Origin: DASZTV01 sp036268405
Lineage (GTDB): Bacteria; Actinomycetota; Actinomycetes; JAFAQI01
DNA length: 64,000 bases
Assembly (NCBI GenBank): GCA_036268405.1
Contig: DATAUF010000077.1
Location: 33,759 to 97,758, forward strand
Direction: 5' to 3'
The translations under genes were made by a program, and so were the position numbers. Below, piece after piece: positions 25,123 through 33,779 of this stretch. The number at the start of each line of letters is the position of its first letter. Positions within the stretch are counted from its first letter, which is position 1. A model generated the notes under the pieces. It searched no databases. It was not told the origin of the DNA and was given only the letters and a program-made list of their open reading frames with translations.

Positions 25123-26678
25123 CGCGCACGATCGCTTCGATAGTGGCCGGTATCACTGCCGTTGACACTCCCGGTGGCGTCATCGACGACCGCAACCCGG
25201 CACGCTTGGACGACGTGCTCTGTCAGGTCGCGCTCGGTGACGCCGGAACCTTCGCGGCCGCGTGTGCGGCCGCCCGAGAAGCCCAGCGGTCGTGGGCCGA
25301 TGTGCCGGCACCGGTGCGCGGTCGAGCGATTGCACACATCGGTCGTACCGTCGAAGCCAACGCGGAGCGGCTCGCGCGGCTCGTGACGCGGGAGATCGGC
25401 AAGCCCTACGCCGAGGCGCTCGGCGAGGTTCGCGAGATCGTCGACACCTGCGACTTCTTCCTCGGTGAAGGACGTCGCCTCTACGGCCAGACCATCCCGA
25501 GCGAGATGGCTGACAAGCAGCTTTTCACCTTCCGCAACCCGGTCGGCGTCGTCGCAGTCATCACTGCGGGCAACTTCCCGGTTGCGGTGCCTGCGTGGTA
25601 CCTCATCCCCGCATTGCTGTGCGGTAACGCGGTGGTGTGGAAGCCGGCCGACTACTCACCGGCATGTGGCGAGGCGCTCTTCGAGCTGCTCGTCCGCGGC
25701 GGTGGCCTACCGGACGGTGTCCTCAACCTGGTGCTCGCCGACGGTCAGGCGACGTACGACGGATTGGCCGAGGCACTCGAAGCCGGCACCGTCGACAAGG
25801 TCGGCTTCACCGGGTCCAGTGAGGTCGGCTCGAAGATCGGGGAGCTGACCGGGCGTCACCTGCAGTCGGCGTGTCTCGAGCTCGGTGGCAAGAACCCGAT
25901 GGTGGTGACGCCGTCCGCCGACCTCGACCTCGCGGCCGAGGCGGCGCTGTTCTCGGGGTTTGGCACCGCCGGTCAACGCTGCACCTCGCTGGGTACGGTC
26001 ATCGTGCACGAGAGCGTGCACGATGACTTCGTGGCACGGTTCGACAAGCTGACGCGGGACGCGCCAATCGGCGACCCGGCGACCGATGTCGTGTACGGAC
26101 CGATGCTGGACGAGAAGTTCGGAACCCGCTTCGCGGACTACCTCGACTGGCTCCAGCCGCATCACAAGGTCCTTGGGTCATCCGCGACCGGGCGGATCAC
26201 TGCCGCAAACCCTCGCGACGGCTTCGTCGGCGATCCCGAAGCAGGCGTCTACTTCCACCCGGTGATCGCCGACGGCGTCCGTGAGGACGACGCGGTCTTC
26301 CTGAACGAGACCTTCGGCCCGCTCGTCGGCGTGACGACGTACGACGACCTGGATGACGCGATCAGGCTGGCGAATCTGCCCGGCTACGGGCTGTCGTCCG
26401 CGATCTACACGACAGATCCCGATGAGGCGTTTCGGTTCCGCCGGGGCATCTCGGCCGGAATGGTCAGCGTCAACAACTCGACGTCGGGTGCCGAGGCCCA
26501 CCTCCCATTCGGCGGAAACGGCAAGTCCGGCAACGGTTCTCGGCAGTCGGGCATCTGGGTGCTCGACCAGTTCACCCGCTGGCAGGCCGTCAACTGGGAC
26601 TACTCAGGCCGGCTTCAGAAGGCTCAGATGGACGTGACGGAGCTGACGCCCGACGAGTCGTTCCGTCTTTCCGACTGA
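25119..26678 (+). CDS. pcd: ALDH7-type dehydrogenase, probably 2-aminoadipate semialdehyde/piperideine-6-carboxylate
   Basis: A 519-residue aldehyde dehydrogenase coupled to lat (ATGA). NAD-binding and catalytic motifs are AVITAGNFPVAVPAWYLIPA, VGFTGSSEVGSKI, the general base glutamate in CLELGGKNPMVV and the nucleophile in GTAGQRCTSLG (C288). The stretch FSGFGTAGQRCTS followed by VHESVHDDF closely resembles the antiquitin/ALDH7 type that oxidises alpha-aminoadipic semialdehyde. With lat next to it, the reaction should be oxidation of the lysine-derived semialdehyde to L-2-aminoadipate with NAD(P). Other aldehydes remain possible. The symbol follows the actinobacterial lat-pcd pairing and is not certain. 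Confidence 0.88.
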   Translation: MTRTIASIVAGITAVDTPGGVIDDRNPARLDDVLCQVALGDAGTFAAACAAAREAQRSWADVPAPVRGRAIAHIGRTVEANAERLARLVTREIGKPYAEALGEVREIVDTCDFFLGEGRRLYGQTIPSEMADKQLFTFRNPVGVVAVITAGNFPVAVPAWYLIPALLCGNAVVWKPADYSPACGEALFELLVRGGGLPDGVLNLVLADGQATYDGLAEALEAGTVDKVGFTGSSEVGSKIGELTGRHLQSACLELGGKNPMVVTPSADLDLAAEAALFSGFGTAGQRCTSLGTVIVHESVHDDFVARFDKLTRDAPIGDPATDVVYGPMLDEKFGTRFADYLDWLQPHHKVLGSSATGRITAANPRDGFVGDPEAGVYFHPVIADGVREDDAVFLNETFGPLVGVTTYDDLDDAIRLANLPGYGLSSAIYTTDPDEAFRFRRGISAGMVSVNNSTSGAEAHLPFGGNGKSGNGSRQSGIWVLDQFTRWQAVNWDYSGRLQKAQMDVTELTPDESFRLSD

Positions 26679-26688
26679 GGCTGTTCAC

Positions 26689-28905
26689 GTGTCCGACCTG
26701 TTGCCCGAGGACGAGCTCGACGCCCAGTTGCGCGTCGGGCTCGCCGGACTGGAGGCATCGCCGCGCGAGCCGCGCGTTGGAGACCGTCTCGATGCCTCGA
26801 CAGCGATGTCGATATTCGATGCGCAGATCGGTAGCCGCGCTTTGGACATCGCGGCGCGGCGGCTGCGGGCATCCGGTGCCGGCTACTACACGATCGGATC
26901 TGCCGGGCACGAGGCCAACGCGATGGTCGCGGCTGCGCTGCGCCCGACCGACCCCGCGTTGCTGCACTATCGCTCCGGCGCGTTCTACCTCGCCCGTGCG
27001 GCGCAGGTCCCCGGGACCACTGCCGTGATGGATGTCCTTCTGGGTCTCGTGGCCGCAGCCGACGAGCCCATTGCCGGTGGGCGACACAAGGTGCTCGGCA
27101 GTGCCGACCTCGCCGTGATCCCGCAGACCTCGACGATCGCTTCCCACCTTCCGCGCGCGATGGGTGTGGCCTTCGCCATCGATCGTGCCGCCAAGCTCAA
27201 CGTGACGTGTGCGTGGCCGTCCGACGCGATCGCGGTCGCGAGCTTCGGCGACGCCTCTGCCAACCACTCGACGGCAACTGGCGCGATCAATGCCGCCAGC
27301 CACGTGGCATATCGGGGACTGCCGATGCCGTTGCTTCTCGTATGTGAGGACAACGGGCTGGGCATCAGCGTGCCGACGCCCGATGGCTGGATTGCTGCGG
27401 CGTACGGCGACCGGCCGGGACTCACATACGTCGGCGCGGACGGGTACGACGCTCCTGCCTGCTTCGAAGCTGTGTGTTCGGCCGTCGAGCACGTGCGGGC
27501 GACACGGTCGCCGGTCTTCCTGCACCTGAAGACGGTTCGATACATGGGCCACGCAGGAACCGATGGTGAGCTCGGATACCGAAGTCGCCACGAGATCGCC
27601 GCCGACTACGGCCGCGACCCGATCGTGGGACTTGCCCGCCACCTCGTGACGTCCGGCGCGACGACTGCCGCACAACTGCTGGACCGCTATGACTCGCGGC
27701 TTGCCGAGGTGACGGCGGAGGCGGAGGCGCTCGCTGGGGCACGGCGGCTGTCCAGTGCGGAGGAGATCATCGCGCCGCTCTCGCCTCGCAGTCCGGACGC
27801 GGTGGCGCGCGACGCAGCGCGTGCCGCGGATCCCGAGGCACGATCAGCGGCGTTCGCAGACCGGCTTCCGGAAATGGGAGAGGCACTCACTCTCGCCGAC
27901 AGCATCAACCGGGCGCTCGCCGACGCGCTCGCGCGCTATCCCGATGTGCTGGTCTTCGGGGAGGACGTCGGCCGCAAGGGCGGCGTCTACGGCGTCACGC
28001 GGGGCCTCGCCAAGCGCTTTGGCGCCGGACGGGTCTTCGACACCCTCCTCGACGAACAGTCGGTCCTCGGGCTTGCGCTGGGCGCCGGGGTATCGGGACT
28101 GCTGCCGGTTCCCGAGATCCAGTACCTCGCCTACCTCCACAACGCGGAGGACCAGCTTCGCGGGGAGGCCGCAAGCCTTTCGTACTTCTCCAACGGCCAG
28201 TACCGCAACCCGATGATGCTGCGTGTTGCCGGCCTCGCCTACCAGGAGGGGTTCGGCGGGCACTTTCACAACGACAACGCGGTGGCCGTTCTGCGCGACA
28301 TCCCCGGTGTTGTCGTCGCCGTCCCGGCGTCGCCAGCCGATGCGCCCGCCCTGCTGCGGACCTGCTTGGCGGCGGCTTCGGTGGACGGGACGGTCAGCGT
28401 CTTTCTCGAGCCGATCGCGCTGTACCACGCACGCGATCTCCACACCGCGGGCGACAACGAGTGGACGGCGCCGTACGCCGGTCCGAATGACTGGGCACAA
28501 CAGCACATCCCCATCGGATCGGGCCGCACGTACGGCGAAGGCGCCGACCTGACGATCGCGACGTTCGGCAACGGCGTACCGATGTCACTGCGAGTGGCGC
28601 GACGCCTGGCCGACTCAGGGGTTCAGGCAAGGGTGCTCGATCTCCGATGGCTTGCGCCGTTGCCTATCGACGACCTCATCCGCGAGGCACGCGCGACCGG
28701 CGCGATCCTGATCGCTGACGAGACGCGGTCGTCGGGCGGCGTCTCCGAAGGTGTGATGGCGGCACTCGTCGATGCCGGCTTCGACGGTCGGCTCGCCCGG
28801 GTCAGCTCTGAGGACACGTTCATCCCGCTGGGTCCGGCCGCCGACCTGGTGCTGCTGTCCGAGACCGCGATCGAGAAAGCCGCGCTCCTGATCCTCGCCA
28901 GTTGA
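26689..28905 (+). CDS. Fused alpha/beta 2-oxoacid dehydrogenase E1 component
   Basis: A 738-residue thiamine-diphosphate protein starting at GTG 26689, ten bases after the ALDH gene. Residues ~1-350 match E1 alpha (GYYTIGSAGHEANAMVAAAL, HYRSGAFYLARAAQ, the TPP-binding FGDASANHSTATGAINAA ending in VCEDNGLGIS). Residues ~395-738 match E1 beta (TLADSINRALADAL, VFGEDVGRKGGVYGVTRGL, FDTLLDEQSVLGLALGAG, EIQYLAYLHNAEDQLRGEA). In most bacteria these are separate chains. The complex decarboxylates a 2-oxo acid onto a lipoyl E2; no E2 or E3 gene is in the window. Position behind lat and the semialdehyde dehydrogenase suggests 2-oxoadipate, made from 2-aminoadipate, as substrate. Branched-chain 2-oxo acids are the alternative. 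Confidence 0.88.
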   Translation: MSDLLPEDELDAQLRVGLAGLEASPREPRVGDRLDASTAMSIFDAQIGSRALDIAARRLRASGAGYYTIGSAGHEANAMVAAALRPTDPALLHYRSGAFYLARAAQVPGTTAVMDVLLGLVAAADEPIAGGRHKVLGSADLAVIPQTSTIASHLPRAMGVAFAIDRAAKLNVTCAWPSDAIAVASFGDASANHSTATGAINAASHVAYRGLPMPLLLVCEDNGLGISVPTPDGWIAAAYGDRPGLTYVGADGYDAPACFEAVCSAVEHVRATRSPVFLHLKTVRYMGHAGTDGELGYRSRHEIAADYGRDPIVGLARHLVTSGATTAAQLLDRYDSRLAEVTAEAEALAGARRLSSAEEIIAPLSPRSPDAVARDAARAADPEARSAAFADRLPEMGEALTLADSINRALADALARYPDVLVFGEDVGRKGGVYGVTRGLAKRFGAGRVFDTLLDEQSVLGLALGAGVSGLLPVPEIQYLAYLHNAEDQLRGEAASLSYFSNGQYRNPMMLRVAGLAYQEGFGGHFHNDNAVAVLRDIPGVVVAVPASPADAPALLRTCLAAASVDGTVSVFLEPIALYHARDLHTAGDNEWTAPYAGPNDWAQQHIPIGSGRTYGEGADLTIATFGNGVPMSLRVARRLADSGVQARVLDLRWLAPLPIDDLIREARATGAILIADETRSSGGVSEGVMAALVDAGFDGRLARVSSEDTFIPLGPAADLVLLSETAIEKAALLILAS

Positions 28906-28942
28906 GCACCGATAAACGTTTCCTGATTCAGCAACGGCTTCC

Positions 28943-30433
28943 TCAACCGGTTCCTGCCCTGACCGGTCCGCCGGCGTCCCGCCGGACACGGGTCCGCCGG
29001 TATCGCCACCAGCCCAGGATCCTGGTGCGAAGCCAGTACTCGCCTGCGCTGTAGGGCAGCTGAGTGACGTTCTTCCCGCTGGCGATCGCGAAGTAGTTGG
29101 AGCAGCCAGCGCTCCAGACCTTTCCGTCCATGGCGGCCTGCACTTTGTCGTTGTAGCGGTGCATCACGTCGGGGCGTACGTCTATCGCCCCGATTCGCCA
29201 CCGGCGCATCATGCGAAGCGCGCGGACGACGAGATGTGCCTGGGCCTCATGGATGAACAGGATGGAGTTCACGCCGTTGGTGTTCGGCCCATAGAGGGTG
29301 AAGAAGTTCGGGAATCCGCTCACTGTGGTCCCGAGATATGCCTCGGCGCCGTCGGCCCACGCATCACGAAGCAGCTGACGGTCCCGCCCGGTGATCTCGA
29401 CGGTGGTGAGGTACTCGTTGGCCCGGAACCCGGTCCCGAAGATGATGGTGTCGACCTCGTGCGTCTCGCCGTCCGCGGTGCGCACTCCACTCGGAGTGAT
29501 CTCGGTGATCGGCGACGTCACGAGCGAGACGTTCGGGCGAGTGAGCGTGGGCAGCCAGGTCCGCGAGGTCAGTGGCCGCTTGCAACCGACCGGGTAGTCC
29601 GGTGTGAGCAGCGTTCGCAGTCCGGGTTCGGTGATCTTGCGCTCGAGATAGGACTGTGCGAACGCGGTCTGCGCCTGTGTGAACGGGTGCGAGGTGTCGA
29701 ACGATGCCCGCTGATAGGTCCGGAAGATCGCCCAGCGGTGCCGCTTCGCCGCTAGCCGACTGCGGGCGAAGCGTTGCCTCTGCTCCTCGGTGTACTCGTT
29801 GTCGAACCGCGGCGAGACCCAGATCGGCGAGCGCTGGAACACGTCGAGATGGGCAACGTCTTTCGCGATCTCCGGTACGTACTGGATGGCGCTTGCGCCG
29901 GTACCGATCGACGCGACTCGCTCGCCGGCGAGCGGGCGGCTGTGGTCCCACTGCGACGAGTGGAACGACCTTCCCCGAAACGTGTCGCGGCCCGGGATCG
30001 CAGGGATCACGGGGACGTTGAGCATGCCGAGGCCGCTGACGAGTGCGTGGGCGGCGAAGGCCTCGCCGCCCGCAGCCGTCAGGTTCCACTGCTGGGCGTC
30101 GTCGTCCCACACGGCGGACCGAATGGATGTACCGGTGCGGATATGTGGCCGCAGGCCGAACTCGTCGGCGCAACGCTCGAGATAGGCGAGGATCTCGGGT
30201 TGCGTTGCGAAGGTCCGCGTCCAGTCCGGGTTGGGGGCGAAGGAGAACGAGTAGAGGTGCGACGGCACGTCGCACGCGGCACCGGGGTACGTGTTGTCGC
30301 GCCAGGTGCCGCCGACGCCATCGCTCTTCTCATAGATCGTGAAGTCGAAGCCCGCGCGCTTGAGTGCGATGCCCATCGCAAGGCCGCCCGCGCCGGCGCC
30401 GAGGATCGCCACGGTCGGAACGCGGCTCGTCAT
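28943..30433 (-). CDS. Baeyer-Villiger-type flavin monooxygenase
   Basis: A 496-residue FAD/NADPH enzyme starting at ATG 30433, overlapping the VOC-gene stop by four bases (ATG at 30439 is also possible). The FAD-binding fold is VAILGAGAGGLAMGIALKRAG, followed by GVGGTWRDNTYPGAACDVPS. The diagnostic fingerprint FxGxxxHxxxW is present as FRGRSFHSSQWD near residues 152-163. The second Rossmann motif is RVASIGTGASAIQYVPEI, and IIFGTGFRANEY closes the fold. Such enzymes insert an oxygen next to a ketone, giving an ester or lactone. An esterase and an SDR lie upstream in the same direction, matching an alcohol-ketone-ester-acid route. Confidence 0.92.
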   Translation of the reverse strand: MTSRVPTVAILGAGAGGLAMGIALKRAGFDFTIYEKSDGVGGTWRDNTYPGAACDVPSHLYSFSFAPNPDWTRTFATQPEILAYLERCADEFGLRPHIRTGTSIRSAVWDDDAQQWNLTAAGGEAFAAHALVSGLGMLNVPVIPAIPGRDTFRGRSFHSSQWDHSRPLAGERVASIGTGASAIQYVPEIAKDVAHLDVFQRSPIWVSPRFDNEYTEEQRQRFARSRLAAKRHRWAIFRTYQRASFDTSHPFTQAQTAFAQSYLERKITEPGLRTLLTPDYPVGCKRPLTSRTWLPTLTRPNVSLVTSPITEITPSGVRTADGETHEVDTIIFGTGFRANEYLTTVEITGRDRQLLRDAWADGAEAYLGTTVSGFPNFFTLYGPNTNGVNSILFIHEAQAHLVVRALRMMRRWRIGAIDVRPDVMHRYNDKVQAAMDGKVWSAGCSNYFAIASGKNVTQLPYSAGEYWLRTRILGWWRYRRTRVRRDAGGPVRAGTG

Positions 30434-30903
30434 CCCCATTGCGCGTAGTAAGGCCGCTCCGGACGCGACTTCTCGACGAGGATGAAGACCACCCCCCACG
30501 GGTCGGCGAACCACGTCGTGCGCACCCGCGCGACGTCGGCAATGCCCGAGACGACGAACATCACGCCCTTTGCCTCGAGGTCTCGCCGGGTCGCCGCGAT
30601 GTCGTCGCACAGCAACGCGACGTGGCTCAAGCCTGGGTCGACGAGCGACCGCTGGTGCGGGGTGCCCGCGACGCCGGGGTACTCGAGCACCTCCAGCACA
30701 CGGTCGCCGTCCGCGGCGAAGCCGAGGATCGCGGCCTTCAGCCGCGGCTGGGGGATCAGCTCGCCCATGTCGGCGGCAATCGCATCGCCCTCCATGAGGT
30801 ACGGCGGCGACAGGACGGTGAGACCGAGCATGTCGCGGTACCACGCGACCGCGGCGTCAAGGTCCGGGACGCAGATCCCCGTGTGGGCGAGGCCGGTGAT
30901 CAT
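30430..30903 (-). CDS. VOC (glyoxalase/dioxygenase fold) protein
   Basis: A 157-residue protein from ATG 30903 with the vicinal-oxygen-chelate repeat: TGLAHTGICVPDLDAAVAWY and LGLTVLSPPY in the first half, GLSHVALLCDDIAATRRDLE and DPWGVVFILVEK in the second. The two histidines (LAHTG, LSHVA) and the glutamate positions LEVLEYPG and ILVEK are compatible with a divalent-metal site. VOC members include glyoxalases, methylmalonyl-CoA epimerase and extradiol dioxygenases; the role is not fixed. It lies between the esterase and the monooxygenase gene and is coupled to the latter by ATGA overlap. Confidence 0.88.
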   Translation of the reverse strand: MITGLAHTGICVPDLDAAVAWYRDMLGLTVLSPPYLMEGDAIAADMGELIPQPRLKAAILGFAADGDRVLEVLEYPGVAGTPHQRSLVDPGLSHVALLCDDIAATRRDLEAKGVMFVVSGIADVARVRTTWFADPWGVVFILVEKSRPERPYYAQWG

Positions 30904-30916
30904 CGGCGCTCCATCG

Positions 30917-31870
30917 CTAACCGCCCACGGCCCGGCGCAGCGCGTCGCAGTACTCCGCCGTGGTGCGCTTGCCGATGTGGGAGGGCAGGCCGTCGAAGCC
31001 GTGGAAGGTGCCGGGCACGACGTGAAGCTCAACCTGTACGCCCGCGGCCATCAGGGCGACCGCGTAGGCGATGTCCTCATCGCGCAGCGGGTCGAGCTCG
31101 CACGCGAGGATGTACGCCGATGGCAGGTCGGACAGCCCGCGAGGTGACTCGGCGGCTCGAGCGGGCGCGGCGTACGGCGAAACGATCCCGCGGCTCTCGA
31201 CAGGACCGAGGTAGTGCTCCCACATCAGCCGGCTGCTCGGCGCATCCCACATCGGCGCATCGACGAGCTCCTGGACGGACCGAGTCACGAGGCTGTCGTC
31301 GATCACCGGATACAGCAGCTGTTGGTAGGCGATTGCCGGGCCGTTGCGGTCTCGTGCCGCGATGGCAACCGAGGCGGCGAGGGCTCCACCGGCGCTCTCG
31401 CCACCGACGGCGAGCCTGGTGACGTCGATCTCGAGGTCGGCAGCACTGGTGACGGTCCATTCCAACGCCGTGTAACAGTCCTCGAAGCCGACCGGGAACG
31501 GATGCTCGGGAGCCAACCGGTAGTCGACATCGACCACGAGCAGGTTGGTGGTGTCGGCGATTCGGCCCGCGAGGCCTTCGCTGATGTCAAGGTCGCCCGC
31601 GATGAACGCGCCGCCGTGGAAGTGGACCATCGCCCCCCGCGGAGTCGCGCCGACGATCGGTCGGTAGACCCGCGCTGGGATCAGGTATCCGTCTGCAGCC
31701 GGGATCGAGGCGTGCTCGATGCTCACCCGCTCCGTCCACGAAGGCGGCCGCGCCCCGCGAGGCGTGGCGAAGACGTCGCGGATCCGCTGTCGTGCAGCGA
31801 GCGGATCTGACACGTCGGCCTGAGGAAGGTGCGGCAGCATCGCCGCCAGCTCGGGGTCCACGCTGTTCAT
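30917..31870 (-). CDS. Alpha/beta hydrolase of the hormone-sensitive lipase family
   Basis: A 317-residue esterase from ATG 31870. The oxyanion motif MVHFHGGAFIAGD, the YRLAPEHPFPVGFEDCY segment, the nucleophile elbow VGGESAGGALAA (GxSxG), ACELDPLRDEDIAYA (Asp) and VPGTFHGFDGL (His) give the complete catalytic set of HSL-type carboxylesterases. It would hydrolyse short to medium acyl esters or lactones in the cytoplasm; no signal peptide is seen. Flanked by an SDR upstream and the VOC/Baeyer-Villiger genes downstream, it is well placed to open the ester made by the monooxygenase. Confidence 0.92.
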   Translation of the reverse strand: MNSVDPELAAMLPHLPQADVSDPLAARQRIRDVFATPRGARPPSWTERVSIEHASIPAADGYLIPARVYRPIVGATPRGAMVHFHGGAFIAGDLDISEGLAGRIADTTNLLVVDVDYRLAPEHPFPVGFEDCYTALEWTVTSAADLEIDVTRLAVGGESAGGALAASVAIAARDRNGPAIAYQQLLYPVIDDSLVTRSVQELVDAPMWDAPSSRLMWEHYLGPVESRGIVSPYAAPARAAESPRGLSDLPSAYILACELDPLRDEDIAYAVALMAAGVQVELHVVPGTFHGFDGLPSHIGKRTTAEYCDALRRAVGG

Positions 31871-31896
31871 CTTGACGGAGGCTGGACTGCGACGGC

Positions 31897-32664
31897 TCAG
31901 AGCATCCGGTTCGCGGCCCACTGAGGCAGGTGCGAGGCGACCACCTGGCTTCGCCCTCTCCTCGGCAGGACGACACGCGACTTGTCTCTCCGGCAAGCCA
32001 TGACGATGGCGGTCGCGACTTCTTCGGGTTCCAGCATCCGCAGCGTGCCCAGGCGCAGCATGCGGTTGAACGCGTCTGCGCATGGCTGGTAGCCCTCGAT
32101 CTCGCCGTACATCTCGGTGTGGATCGGTCCGAGCTCGGCAGTGGTCACGCCGATTGCGCTGTTGCTGAGGTCGCGGCGCAGACCCTCGGCGAACTGCGAG
32201 ACCGCGGCTTTCGTCGCGGAGTACGCCGTCAGCCCGGGCAGCGACACCTGCGCGGAGAGCGATGAGACGAACACCAGACGCGCGATTGCCCTGTGACGTA
32301 GCGCAGGCAGCACCAGCCGCGTGAGCTCCGCGGGAACCAAGGCATTGAGCGTGAACAGTGCTCGTAGCTGCTCGCTCGACAGGTCCTCTACGGCGCTGGG
32401 AAGTCCCAGTCCCGCGTTGTTGACGAGGATGTCGATCGGCGCGACGGCGGTCATCCGGCTGACCAGTGCGGGCAGGGCGTCGAGGTCCAGGAGGTCCGCA
32501 GCGAGATAGCCCCCGCCGCAAGCCGAGGCGGCCTTGGCAAGTTGCGTCTCGTTGCGTGCGACGAGCGTCACCCGCGCTCCCGCTGCGGCAAAAGCCGCCC
32601 CGATCGCCGCGCCGACACCGCGGGAACCGCCGGTGACGACGACGTGGCGATCGTTCAGCTCCAC
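31897..32664 (-). CDS. Short-chain dehydrogenase/reductase
   Basis: A 255-residue classical SDR. GTG at 32664 gives VELNDRHVVVTGGSRGVGAA at the N-terminus with the TGxxxGxG cofactor loop; ILVNNAGLGLP, VFVSSLSAQVSLPG and the catalytic YSATK (YxxxK) follow. NADP preference is suggested but not proven by the basic residue in GGSRGVG. It is the first gene of the minus-strand run SDR-esterase-VOC-Baeyer-Villiger monooxygenase and would supply the ketone by oxidising a secondary alcohol. The C-terminus (RRDKSRVVLPRRGR) is basic and unusual, possibly membrane-associating as in DltE-like SDRs. Confidence 0.9.
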   Translation of the reverse strand: MELNDRHVVVTGGSRGVGAAIGAAFAAAGARVTLVARNETQLAKAASACGGGYLAADLLDLDALPALVSRMTAVAPIDILVNNAGLGLPSAVEDLSSEQLRALFTLNALVPAELTRLVLPALRHRAIARLVFVSSLSAQVSLPGLTAYSATKAAVSQFAEGLRRDLSNSAIGVTTAELGPIHTEMYGEIEGYQPCADAFNRMLRLGTLRMLEPEEVATAIVMACRRDKSRVVLPRRGRSQVVASHLPQWAANRML

Positions 32665-32728
32665 GCTCGGATCGTCGCACGCTCGCCATCCGCCGTTGCG
32701 GGAGGATTGGCCCGAAAGCCTGTCGAAC

Positions 32729-32757
32729 TTGGATATCGCGGGAAAAAACTGGACAAT
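32729..32757 (+). promoter_or_regulatory. Candidate promoter of the L,D-transpeptidase gene
   Basis: TTGGAT (32729-32734), a 17-base spacer containing an A6 run, then GACAAT (32752-32757). Transcription would start about 7 bases further on, at or next to the GTG/ATG start pair (32763/32766), so the mRNA would be leaderless; no ribosome-binding site is present, which agrees. The hexamers match the consensus only partly. Confidence 0.4.
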
Positions 32758-32765
32758 CTGTAGTG

Positions 32766-33779
32766 ATGAGGACGATGACCGAGTACGACCGCAACGGGTC
32801 GCACGGCACCGAGCCATATGTGCACGACCGTGCGGCCAGGCAACGGATGTTCTGGAAGCGCCGGCTTGCCGTAGGCGTGCCGTTTGCGCTCGCGCTGGCC
32901 CTGATCGTGACGCTGGTGGTCGCGGCGGTCGGACCTGGCGCGACGGCACCGTCTGCCGCCGGCGTCTCCAACTCGGCTGCCTCCAACGCGAGGCTCGCCT
33001 CCTTGTTGCTGCCCAACAGTGGCTCGCCGAGCCGCTCGTCGACGGTCGTACGCCAGTCCGCGAGCTCACATGCCGTCGCCGTCACATCGAGCGGCGGTGC
33101 GGTCGCGCATCACGGCTCAGCCGGCAGCGCCGAGCGCTCTCGCTCGGCCACCGAGTCCGACCTCGCGATGGTGCCGACACGTCAGGTTGTCGCGCATCTC
33201 GAGCACAGCACCGCGGGTTACCCGGGCCGCACCGCACTGATGAAGAACCGCACGGTGCCGGGCTCGTGGTACGGATATCCCTCGATCCTTCCGGTGATCG
33301 CCAAGACGCGGGACCGGCTCGAAGTCCGCCTCGCGCAGCGGCCGGACGAGGCAACGACCTGGATCAAGCGCAGCGCGGCCGTGCTGACCGTGACCCACTG
33401 GGCGATTCTCGTGAACATCTCTCAGCACTGGCTCTACGTCTTCCACGACGGGATCCAGCAGGCATCGTTCCCGGTCGGCAACGGCGCCACCAACACGCCG
33501 ACCCCGACCGGCACCTACTTCGTTGCGTTCCACGCGCCTCCGACCAACTCCGGCTACGGCTCGGTGATGATGGAGACGTCGGCGCACTCGCGGGCGATCG
33601 AGCACTTCGAGGGCGGCAACGACGCCATCATTGCGATCCACGGACCGGTCGGATCCGACGCGCAGATCGGCAACCATGGAGCCGCCATCTCCAACGGCTG
33701 CATCCGGATGCACGACTGGGACCTGAACCAGGTCAAGCACGTGCCCAACGGTGCGCCGGTCATCCTCACTCCTTACTAA
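32766..33779 (+). CDS. L,D-transpeptidase (YkuD domain), membrane-anchored
   Basis: About 337 residues. A cytoplasmic basic stretch and one hydrophobic helix (LAVGVPFALALALIVTLVVA, residues ~33-53) form a signal anchor, followed by a Ser/Ala-rich spacer. The C-terminal YkuD domain has LVNISQHWLYVFHDG, FPVGNGATNTPTPTGTY, IAIHGPVGS and the active-site ISNGCIRMHDWD with Cys 312. It would make 3-3 peptide cross-links in peptidoglycan or attach proteins to it, outside the cytoplasmic membrane. GTG 32763 is an alternative start. Its 3' end overlaps the GH20 gene by 29 bases, tying two cell-wall enzymes together. Confidence 0.92.
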   Translation: MRTMTEYDRNGSHGTEPYVHDRAARQRMFWKRRLAVGVPFALALALIVTLVVAAVGPGATAPSAAGVSNSAASNARLASLLLPNSGSPSRSSTVVRQSASSHAVAVTSSGGAVAHHGSAGSAERSRSATESDLAMVPTRQVVAHLEHSTAGYPGRTALMKNRTVPGSWYGYPSILPVIAKTRDRLEVRLAQRPDEATTWIKRSAAVLTVTHWAILVNISQHWLYVFHDGIQQASFPVGNGATNTPTPTGTYFVAFHAPPTNSGYGSVMMETSAHSRAIEHFEGGNDAIIAIHGPVGSDAQIGNHGAAISNGCIRMHDWDLNQVKHVPNGAPVILTPY

